Positions 22,721-28,096 of a stretch of DNA of 28,890 bases are shown in pieces. The notes beneath the pieces were generated by a model. The model ran no database searches. It was not told the origin of the DNA and was given only the letters and a program-made list of their open reading frames with translations. The DNA is from a virus. Within the stretch, counting starts at the first letter, position 1, and each line of letters begins with the position of its first letter. The position numbers were made by a program, and so were the translations under genes. The stretch covers positions 1-28,890 of the IMG/VR virus record IMGVR_UViG_3300005617_000292; one strand, 5' to 3'.

Positions 22721-23748
22721 GCGGCACCTGCCGGCATCTTCTTCATCCGATCGATCATCGCAGTCGGCGATTCGCGGTTCAGCGCGGATTCGCGCTTCAA
22801 TGCGCTTGCCAGGATCCGCGTGAATGCCGCCTCGTTGCCGAAGATGTACCCGACGCTCGCGTGTGGGATCTTGTTGTCGTCGGCCCGGCCCGAAACCATG
22901 TCATCGTCCGGCGCATACTTCGCGACCAGAAGGCAGTGATCTAGCCCGTGATGGTCGAGCGCCGTGGACAGCTTTAGGGCCTCGCCGCCAGCCCAATCGT
23001 CGCGCAGTTCGAGTTCAGGCGGGTGTCTGAAAGCAGCCTTCCAGGCTGCGTACACCGCCTGAACGTCGGGTCTTCTTGCTGGTGAGCCAACGGTGAGCGA
23101 ATCCAGGCACCGCTCGCCGGCGCCGCTTCTGGCCTTGGTCGGCGGGGGCGGGAGATCTTTTCTCCCGGAGGTTGGGTTGGGTTGGGTTGGGTTGGGGATA
23201 GGCGCGTGCGCGCCCTCGCGCGCGCGTGTGCCCGCCCGCGGGCGAGTCCCGCTGGGACTGTCCCCGGACTGTCCCGTCTCGCTTGTCCCGTCTTGTCCCG
23301 TCTTGTCCCACGGGACAGTCCCGTCAACTTGTCCCGTCTTGTCCCGTCCGGATCTGAGCGCCTCGAGCTCCTTGGCCTTCTGCTCGCGCCATACTCGTTT
23401 GCGCTCGCGCTCTTTCTCTCGTCTGAGCTGCTCTTCAGCGACACTGTTCGCATGGTCGTCGTAGTCGTGCAGTTGCCACCCGAACTCTGTTCGGTGCACG
23501 AGCCCATCACCCCTATCACCGCTTGGGTTGATACGTCCGCATTTCAGCAGCGCCTCGAGCGCTTTGGCTGGCCGCCTCGGGGCGCCGGGTAGCTTCTTGA
23601 TTTCTTCCTCGGGCACGAATCCGCCTGTCAGGTGCTGCGCCGCGTACCGCTTCAGCGCGAGCCACATCAAGATCGATTCCCCGCCGCCGAGCTCGACCGC
23701 TCTGACCCACTTATCGCTCCCGACGAACTCTTCTTTGATCGTGATCAA
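22717..23748 (-). CDS. Replication-initiator-like protein with internal repeat tract
   Basis: The start is TTG 23748, inside the HNH stop (TTGA); the frame is open further upstream but only opposite the HNH gene. Of 343 residues, about 1-80 look like a winged-helix, replisome-organiser-type domain (ITIKEEFVGSDKWVRAVEL and ALKRYAAQHLTGGFV). Then come a charged helix (about 95-118), a low-complexity linker with DKTGQ repeats and NPTQPNP repeats, and a C-terminal helical domain from about 235 (VQAVYAAWKAAF, HASVGYIFGNEAAF). The gene sits directly before the primase-helicase, with an ATGA overlap, as lambda O and similar initiators do before their helicase genes. Iteron-like DNA repeats lie inside the linker coding region. 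A helicase-loader role is an alternative. Confidence 0.6.
   Translation of the reverse strand: MITIKEEFVGSDKWVRAVELGGGESILMWLALKRYAAQHLTGGFVPEEEIKKLPGAPRRPAKALEALLKCGRINPSGDRGDGLVHRTEFGWQLHDYDDHANSVAEEQLRREKERERKRVWREQKAKELEALRSGRDKTGQVDGTVPWDKTGQDGTSETGQSGDSPSGTRPRAGTRAREGAHAPIPNPTQPNPTSGRKDLPPPPTKARSGAGERCLDSLTVGSPARRPDVQAVYAAWKAAFRHPPELELRDDWAGGEALKLSTALDHHGLDHCLLVAKYAPDDDMVSGRADDNKIPHASVGYIFGNEAAFTRILASALKRESALNRESPTAMIDRMKKMPAGAA
23171..23197 (+). repeat. G-quadruplex-type GTTGG tandem repeat
   Basis: Five tandem GTTGG units give four GGG tracts and a final GGGG, separated by TT loops, on the plus strand. This is a classical G-quadruplex motif. It lies about 70 bases from the iteron-like repeats and encodes the NPTQPNP stretch on the opposite strand. 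Confidence 0.6.
23269..23348. repeat. Iteron-like direct repeats, candidate replication origin
   Basis: The plus strand carries the ten-base unit TTGTCCCGTC exactly at 23283-23292, 23293-23302, 23329-23338 and 23339-23348. There is one variant CTGTCCCGTC at 23269-23278 and a degenerate copy at 23303. Between the copies lies an inverted repeat TGTCCC/GGGACA (23304-23317) with a two-base spacer. The repeats lie within the initiator-like gene, as the lambda ori iterons lie within O. They encode DKTGQ repeats in the protein. Confidence 0.5.
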
Positions 23749-24212
23749 CGGGACCCCTTCATCTTGCGCTTGATTCTCGCCATGGTGAGAGCGAGCACGA
23801 GTCTCACCGATACGGGTTGATCTCCGAGCCCGAGGTTGCACGTGCTGCACATCGCCGCGAGGTTGTCTGGATGGTTCAGATCGGCATCGGTCAGCCCCTC
23901 GGCGCGGCCGGCGGCGACGCTCAGTAGGTGGCCAACGTGAAGCTCCGCGCCCATGTTGTGGCAGATCTCGCAGCAGCCACCGGCGCGCTCGAATAGGATT
24001 TGGGCGCGTAGCCCGGGCGAGATGTCGACGTCGCGAGTCGAGCGCACGGATCGCACCGGTTTGCCAGTCTCTGCACGCGGGGCGTTGTACTGGAACCGAT
24101 CGCATCCGAGGCAATAGACGCAATCCTGCGCACCCGTCTCCTTGATGCGACCTGTCGTGCCGCCGCACTGAGAGCATGGGTTTCTTAGTGGGTAGGGTAT
24201 TCGCTCGTTCAC
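23745..24212 (-). CDS. HNH endonuclease with N-terminal zinc ribbon
   Basis: The N-terminal 40 residues contain a zinc ribbon (CSQC at 13-16, CVYC at 31-34). The HNH core follows: CEIC (81-84), ELHVGHLLSV with the catalytic His pair (92, 95), then HPDNLAAMCSTCN with the Asn and second cysteine pair (114-126). HNH proteins nick or cut DNA; in phages they may help packaging, recombination or replication, and some are homing enzymes. It begins at GTG 24212, coupled to the VRR-NUC gene, and ends in a TTGA overlap with the replication gene. Because it lies among replication genes, not beside terminase, a packaging role is less likely. Confidence 0.85.
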   Translation of the reverse strand: MNERIPYPLRNPCSQCGGTTGRIKETGAQDCVYCLGCDRFQYNAPRAETGKPVRSVRSTRDVDISPGLRAQILFERAGGCCEICHNMGAELHVGHLLSVAAGRAEGLTDADLNHPDNLAAMCSTCNLGLGDQPVSVRLVLALTMARIKRKMKGSR

Positions 24213-24592
24213 GCCTTCACCTCTCCAAATCGAAACACCGCCTCAACCGCCTCGCCCACACTCCGCACCACCGCCACCCGCACACCGTTCACCCGCGCCC
24301 ACTGATGCCACGCGGCCTGCTCTTTGGTGAGCGCGCCGGTTGGCGTCTTCACCTCGAGAAACGTCAACTCCGCGGCCCGCAATCTCGACCGCGAGAGCAT
24401 GGGCGTGATCGCGAGCAAGTCGGGCGTGCCATTTGGAGCGCAGTGCACGTACGCTGTCTTGCCGCCCTTGAGCACAGGCAGAATGCCAGCCTGGATCCGG
24501 ATCACTTTGATCCCTTTGAGCGTGAGCGATTCCTGGATCGCCTTCGAAAGGGTCGTTTCGCTCGCGCGGCTTTTCCGTCTCGTCGGCATCAC
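24209..24592 (-). CDS. VRR-NUC domain nuclease
   Basis: The whole 127-residue protein is a single VRR-NUC domain, a PD-(D/E)XK-type nuclease common in phage replication regions and thought to resolve branched DNA. Visible motifs are NGTPDLLAI (Asp 58), FLEVKTPTGALTKEQ with the E-x-K pair (Glu 80, Lys 82) and Gln 92, and VRVAVVRSVGEAVEAV near the end, the VRR-like strand and helix. The N-terminal helix SETTLSKAIQESLTLKG is also typical. It starts at GTG 24592 (or ATG 24589) in a GTGA overlap and ends in a GTGA overlap with the HNH gene. The length fits a stand-alone VRR-NUC protein. Confidence 0.85.
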   Translation of the reverse strand: MMPTRRKSRASETTLSKAIQESLTLKGIKVIRIQAGILPVLKGGKTAYVHCAPNGTPDLLAITPMLSRSRLRAAELTFLEVKTPTGALTKEQAAWHQWARVNGVRVAVVRSVGEAVEAVFRFGEVKA

Positions 24593-24756
24593 TTCATCCC
24601 TCCCACCACAACCTCAATCCTCCGAAACGCCTCCGCCAAGTCTTCGCGGCCGTGACGGGACCACTCGTTCTGCCGCTGGCGGAGCTCGAAGGTGGTGAGG
24701 TCGATGGCGAGGGGCATGGCTGGCTCTCGTTGCGGCTCGGGGTTACTCGGCTGCAT
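24589..24756 (-). CDS. Small protein (55 aa) of unknown function
   Basis: The start at ATG 24756 was chosen because GGACGGAGG stands just upstream; it overlaps the methyltransferase 3' end by 14 bases. The C-terminal half is a charged helix (around IDLTTFELRQRQNEW and EDLAEAFRRIEVV), the N-terminal part is Pro/Glu rich. The stop overlaps the GTG of the VRR-NUC gene (GTGA). No domain was recognised. It sits between a methyltransferase and a nuclease, so an accessory role is possible but unsupported. Confidence 0.55.
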   Translation of the reverse strand: MQPSNPEPQREPAMPLAIDLTTFELRQRQNEWSRHGREDLAEAFRRIEVVVGGMK

Positions 24757-25729
24757 TGGGGCCTCCGTCCTGAGCTGCTCTCGACGACTCACGAGTACTT
24801 GAGCGACGTCCGCTCGAGCAGGGAGCGACGTCGCTAGCGCCGGCGTGAGCGACGCCCTCATCACCGGGCGACGCCGCCGGCGCCGAACGACGAGCGTCGC
24901 GACCTGGACCCAGCGCCACTTTCGAGGCCTTCAGCGACGCCGCGTCCCCACGCGTAGAGGGCGACACGCGCTTAAATTCCGCGAAGGCGCGTCCCACGAT
25001 CCCCGTTCCTGGAAACACATCGTCGAGCTCGTCGACGGGCGACGCCCCGAGCAGCCGAAACAGGAACGCGCAGAACGCCAGCGGCTTACGGCCAGGAAGG
25101 GTGCCCCCACCGCGCGCCGGGAGGGCTGTCAGGAAGTCCGGGAAGCCAGGCTGGCGAAGCCGCGCCGGCTTGTAGATGATCGGCTCCCAAGCGTTGTGCG
25201 CGCCCCGAGTCTTCGAGCTGACCCCGTGCGGCTTGCCCCAGGCAGCGATCCGCACGTCCGGCGGGCACAGTGACAGCACGTATTGGAGCGTCTTGGCCGA
25301 CGTCGAAAGCGCCCAACCGTCGAAGCCTTCCATGCGCGACAGCAGTTCGGCGTGGTCGACTTCCCCAGCGTAGCTGGGCTGGTCGCCGTAGTACTTGCGC
25401 GACATCCCAGGGTAGGGCGGGTCGGCGTACCGGAGCCGCATCGGGGTGTCGCCGAGGTCCTCGACGACGGCCAGTTGTCTGGAACGGAATGCCGTCTGCC
25501 GGCACTTTTTCGAGCACCAGCGCAGCTGCGTCACCTCGAGGGGGGAGCGACACCACAGGCAAAGTCGCTCGGAGCAGCTCCCGACGTCGCCCGCGGCCGC
25601 GCTGGACGGTTCGGTGTCGCTGATGGAGGAACTTCGCGCCGGTACCGCAGCGACGGCCCGGGTGTCGTTCGGCGCCGTCGCGGTTGCCGTCTGCCGACGG
25701 TCGCTGATTGATCGAGCGGACGGGCTCAA
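24743..25729 (-). CDS. DNA methyltransferase, DPPY type, with N-terminal zinc finger
   Basis: This is probably an adenine-N6 (or N4-cytosine) DNA methyltransferase using S-adenosylmethionine. Catalytic motif IV YADPPYPG lies at residues 101-108 and the cofactor-binding motif VFPGTGIVGRAF at about 238-249, so the order is motif IV before motif I, as in the beta-type arrangement. Residues 57-76 hold a CxxC-x11-CxxxC zinc finger (CLWC ... CSKKC). The first 50 and last 75 residues are low-complexity Ser/Ala/Arg. The start is TTG 25729, overlapping the preceding small ORF; a later GTG start before the zinc finger is possible. It may protect phage DNA from host restriction. No cognate restriction gene is certain, though the MmcB-like protein is next door. 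Confidence 0.75.
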   Translation of the reverse strand: MSPSARSISDRRQTATATAPNDTRAVAAVPARSSSISDTEPSSAAAGDVGSCSERLCLWCRSPLEVTQLRWCSKKCRQTAFRSRQLAVVEDLGDTPMRLRYADPPYPGMSRKYYGDQPSYAGEVDHAELLSRMEGFDGWALSTSAKTLQYVLSLCPPDVRIAAWGKPHGVSSKTRGAHNAWEPIIYKPARLRQPGFPDFLTALPARGGGTLPGRKPLAFCAFLFRLLGASPVDELDDVFPGTGIVGRAFAEFKRVSPSTRGDAASLKASKVALGPGRDARRSAPAASPGDEGVAHAGASDVAPCSSGRRSSTRESSRAAQDGGPNAAE

Positions 25730-25929
25730 GACACCCTCCGAACCGCGGCAACAATGTCGCCAGATGTGCGTGCGTTCAGTTGCGAGGGTAAATAAAAAGG
25801 CCGCAAGGAAGCAGCGAGAGCCCGGAACTCCGCCAGCAAAACAGCCGACCTCCTCATCACCTCCCCAGCTCTTGAGAGGGCTAGGGAGTGGTGGGAGAGG
25901 AAGAGGGGAGTGGGGATGCCGCAGCTCAT
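25726..25929 (-). CDS. Doubtful small ORF (67 aa) between nuclease and methyltransferase
   Basis: The frame has an ATGA overlap with the upstream nuclease gene and a TTGA overlap with the downstream methyltransferase start, the same pattern as real junctions here. An internal ATG at 25857 has a better ribosome site (GGGGAGG a few bases upstream) and would give 43 residues. Against it: the composition is not distinctive, and a small hairpin followed by a T-rich run lies inside it (25790-25815). It may be a real small gene or simply the one larger untranslated gap of the early operon. Confidence 0.3.
   Translation of the reverse strand: MSCGIPTPLFLSHHSLALSRAGEVMRRSAVLLAEFRALAASLRPFYLPSQLNARTSGDIVAAVRRVS
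25790..25815 (-). terminator. Weak terminator-like hairpin
   Basis: Read on the minus strand, GCTGC and GCGGC (one G-U pair) flank the loop TTCCTT, and C then TTTTTATTT follows. The stem is only five pairs, so any termination would be partial. It lies between the MmcB-like gene and the methyltransferase, in one of the few AT-rich patches of the early region. Confidence 0.3.
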
Positions 25930-26750
25930 TCCGCAGCCTCGGTTCCGCCTAGCGCCTTGACCGCGGCCTTGATCGCCTTTGCCTCGCCGCGCAGCTGGTC
26001 GGCGGCGTACTTCGCTTGCTGCTCGATACGAGCGGCGGTTAGCTCGAGCTCTTCCGCTGGGTTGCTCTGGTGGCCGTAGCGCTGCACCTTCATCAGCATC
26101 TTCACAGCGTCGCCGATGTGGCCTGCGTCCCAGGTGTTGAGCTTCAGCCCCGACCGTTCTTCGAACGTCGCGATCGCTCTCTTCTCGTGGGCGTTTGCAT
26201 TTTGGAGCTGGGTTATCTGCTGCTGATGCTCGGCCGGTCCGCGCTGCTCGCCCTGCAGTACGCCTTCGGCGCGAGCCTCAGCCTTGGCCCGATCTAGACC
26301 TTCGGCCGCGCGCCGAAGTATCGCCGCGAGAAACCCCTTGGGCGTGCCTTCTGGCTCGAGTTTTGGCGCTTCCGTCTTGCAGACCATCTTGCCAGCCTTG
26401 AGCACTAGAAGGCCCCAGGACGCGGGAAGCTCGCCCGGCTGAACGATCGCCTCGTCGCCAACGGCCAGCCACCAGCGATCGCAAAACTGCGCGATGGCGT
26501 CTGCCTTCTTGGGATTCTTCAGCTCGCTCAGCCAGTCCGAGCGGGAGACCTTGATCTCGATGCCCTCAATCAAAAGCCCTCGGGAAGGCCAAAGCCCGAC
26601 CGCCACGGCGTCAGCATGGCGCTCTGTGCGCGCGCCGGTGGCGTTACCGACTTCTTCGAAGAACCCGAAGGCGTCGCTCGGGTAACGCAGCCGCAGGGCC
26701 GCTTTGACGTCGGCGGATGTGACGTGCGATGTCGGCGATTTCTTTGCCAC
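25926..26750 (-). CDS. MmcB-like PD-(D/E)XK nuclease-fold protein with C-terminal coiled coil
   Basis: Residues 40-115 match the pattern of MmcB-type DNA-repair proteins of the restriction-endonuclease-like fold: RHADAVAVG (candidate Asp 47), EGIEIKVSRSDWLSEL with the E-x-K pair (Glu 65, Lys 67), then FCDRWWLAVGDEA and SWGLLVLKAG. The rest, about residues 140-270, is Ala/Glu/Lys/Gln-rich and predicted helical or coiled coil, longer than a bare MmcB domain. It starts with GTG 26750 directly at the stop of the previous gene. A role in DNA repair or cutting of foreign DNA is likely, but whether it cleaves is unknown. It could also be a distant restriction-endonuclease relative, since a methyltransferase gene lies just downstream. 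Confidence 0.7.
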   Translation of the reverse strand: MAKKSPTSHVTSADVKAALRLRYPSDAFGFFEEVGNATGARTERHADAVAVGLWPSRGLLIEGIEIKVSRSDWLSELKNPKKADAIAQFCDRWWLAVGDEAIVQPGELPASWGLLVLKAGKMVCKTEAPKLEPEGTPKGFLAAILRRAAEGLDRAKAEARAEGVLQGEQRGPAEHQQQITQLQNANAHEKRAIATFEERSGLKLNTWDAGHIGDAVKMLMKVQRYGHQSNPAEELELTAARIEQQAKYAADQLRGEAKAIKAAVKALGGTEAAE

Positions 26751-27046
26751 TACTTTTTCCTCCCAATCTCTCCCGCGTCCCGCTTCTCACTCACCCGGCG
26801 ACGAATGGCGCGGTCGGTGAGAAACTGTGGCTTGTCCTTGCACTCGTGGCAGTAGTCCTTGCGACTAAACGGCTCCTCGACACGCACAAGCTTCCACCCG
26901 GGCGGGGCTTTCCCGTCCTGAGCCCAGGCGTATGGCATCCCGCTCGAGCGAAGACACGACACCCGCGCATCACAGCCGTTGCAGGTGACGTGGGGCTCGC
27001 GCGGCGGGAGGCCGAGGCCAGGGGCGATTCCGGCGTGGTAGGTCAT
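26750..27046 (-). CDS. Small cysteine-rich protein (98 aa), probable zinc binder
   Basis: The gene begins at ATG 27046 (ATGA overlap upstream) and ends with TAG sharing its last base with the GTG of the next gene. The protein has two cysteine pairs, CNGCDARVSC around residues 22-31 and YCHEC around residues 66-70, spaced as in a zinc-binding treble-clef or ribbon fold. The C-terminal 30 residues are strongly basic (RAIRRRVSEKRD, then GRKK), compatible with nucleic-acid binding. No named family was recognised. Together with the neighbouring DnaJ-type protein it forms a pair of small zinc proteins in the early operon. Confidence 0.7.
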   Translation of the reverse strand: MTYHAGIAPGLGLPPREPHVTCNGCDARVSCLRSSGMPYAWAQDGKAPPGWKLVRVEEPFSRKDYCHECKDKPQFLTDRAIRRRVSEKRDAGEIGRKK

Positions 27047-27381
27047 CGGCTGGCCTCTCTCCCGCGGGGCGTCATGGGCGGAGACCCATCCGCCCGAAGC
27101 TCACCCGACCCCAGACACCGCCGACACGGGTAGATCGAAACCTCCCCGAGCCCTTTGCAGTCGGGACAGGTGTGGTTGCGGTCCGGCGTGCCGAGCGCGC
27201 CGCTGGACTTCGCCCGAGCTTCGATCGGGAGCTCGGCGCGTCGACAGGGACAGCCGTCCCACATAAACGTGTGGCGCACGTGATCAGCGCGGAGACACGG
27301 AAGCAGGGTGACGCCATCACGAGTGACCGGCCCGGGTGGCCTCGCTAGCAGGCTCGCGACGGCCTCGGTGGGGCGGGTCAT
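27043..27381 (-). CDS. Small DnaJ-type zinc-finger protein (112 aa)
   Basis: The start at ATG 27381 was chosen because it overlaps the preceding stop as ATGA; the frame runs further upstream but only opposite the previous gene. Near the C-terminus two CxxCxGxG repeats occur (CPDCKGLGEV and CRRCLGSGEL, about residues 74-99), the signature of the DnaJ central zinc finger, here without a J domain. A CPCRR group lies earlier, around residue 45. Such stand-alone DnaJ-like zinc fingers occur in phage early regions and probably mediate protein or nucleic-acid contacts; no specific function can be given. It ends in another ATGA overlap with the next gene. Confidence 0.75.
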   Translation of the reverse strand: MTRPTEAVASLLARPPGPVTRDGVTLLPCLRADHVRHTFMWDGCPCRRAELPIEARAKSSGALGTPDRNHTCPDCKGLGEVSIYPCRRCLGSGELRADGSPPMTPRGREASR

Positions 27382-27932
27382 TTGGACACCGCCTCTCCGA
27401 GCTTTAGCTCGAGCTGGCTCGGCCCCTTCGGAACCCACGGGTTGGCCTCGTAGCTGAACGTGAACAGCCCGCGCCGACCCTGGACGGTGCGGAGCTTTTC
27501 GCGGTCGTGCGGCGGTGGCCACTTCTTGCCACCACCGCGGTCTTTGGGACCGCCGACCCACATGCTGCCCGCCGCGAACTTCTCAGGCGCGCCGTGGTCA
27601 GGCTCGAAGATGAAACACCAGTTGTCGAACTCGTCGAACCAATCGACGAGCCAACCAGCACGGCCGTCCACCGCGATGATCCGGTCGTGGCGCTTACCGT
27701 GGTCTCGACCAGTCTGCTCAAGCTCGACTTTGGAACCATCAGCCAGAAAACCGAAGGTGTAGGAGTACGGCGGAGGACCGGAACGCGACCCGCCGAAGGC
27801 GACCTTTTCGAAGGCGACAACTTCGCCCGAGTCGGCCGTGAACGACGCCGGGCCGTTCCGATGGACGAGCGTCCCTTCGCCGAACTCGTGGTGTCGGACC
27901 CGCGCAACCGTTTGGCGTTCGCCCGGAGTCAC
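27378..27932 (-). CDS. Hypothetical protein, 184 aa, with an N-terminal H-x-x-FGEG motif
   Basis: The function is unknown. The protein starts at GTG 27932, coupled to the preceding gene, and ends in an ATGA overlap with the next one. Residues 12-23 read VRHHEFGEGTLV, resembling the short Tudor-like beta module found, for example, at the C-terminus of UvrD-type helicases, where it contacts partner proteins or nucleic acid. The middle is rich in Trp, Phe and Asp (WLVDWFDEFDNWCFIF near residues 94-109) and the C-terminal third is Lys/Pro/Gly rich. It is soluble, with no signal peptide or transmembrane segment. The Tudor-like reading is a weak motif resemblance; the coding call itself rests on length, coupling and codon use. 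Confidence 0.75.
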   Translation of the reverse strand: MTPGERQTVARVRHHEFGEGTLVHRNGPASFTADSGEVVAFEKVAFGGSRSGPPPYSYTFGFLADGSKVELEQTGRDHGKRHDRIIAVDGRAGWLVDWFDEFDNWCFIFEPDHGAPEKFAAGSMWVGGPKDRGGGKKWPPPHDREKLRTVQGRRGLFTFSYEANPWVPKGPSQLELKLGEAVSK

Positions 27933-28096
27933 GCTCCACCTCCCACCCCAGCCACGAACCTGGTGGGGTGGCGACGGCGACGCAGAGAGAACTCTCCCGT
28001 GCCAGCCTTGACGCGGGCGGTCAGGTCAGGCCACTTGGCCGCGTCTCGCTTGGCTTCGCGCAGCGCGCGGATGAGCCAGCCTTTGCGGAGGGTCAC
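27929..28096 (-). CDS. Small basic protein (55 aa) of unknown function
   Basis: This short frame exactly fills the space between integrase and the next gene. It starts with GTG inside the integrase stop (GTGA at 28096-28093), and its TGA overlaps the next GTG start (27932-27929). Both junctions match the 4-base coupling seen throughout this operon, which is the main reason to accept it. The product begins MTLRKGWLIRALREAKRD and is rich in Arg and Lys, with an RRRRH stretch near residue 40. It has no membrane segment and no recognised domain. A small DNA- or RNA-binding role, perhaps accessory to integration, is only a guess from charge and position. Confidence 0.55.
   Translation of the reverse strand: MTLRKGWLIRALREAKRDAAKWPDLTARVKAGTGEFSLRRRRHPTRFVAGVGGGA

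Noticed and set aside
21926-22939. 337-codon plus-strand open frame
   Set aside because: It is antisense to the primase-helicase and initiator genes, which have conserved motifs on the minus strand.
23281-23348. CRISPR array
   Set aside because: The repeats are only ten bases, mostly directly adjacent, without unique spacers of regular length, so they are iteron-like and not CRISPR.
23749-24177. Upstream extension of the initiator-like frame to 486 codons
   Set aside because: The added part overlaps the whole HNH gene in another frame and reads as Arg-rich noise; the TTGA junction at 23748 is the better start.
24743-26750. Complete restriction-modification system
   Set aside because: The MmcB-like protein does not match a known restriction enzyme by eye, and MmcB proteins are repair-related, so pairing with the methyltransferase is only noted as a possibility.
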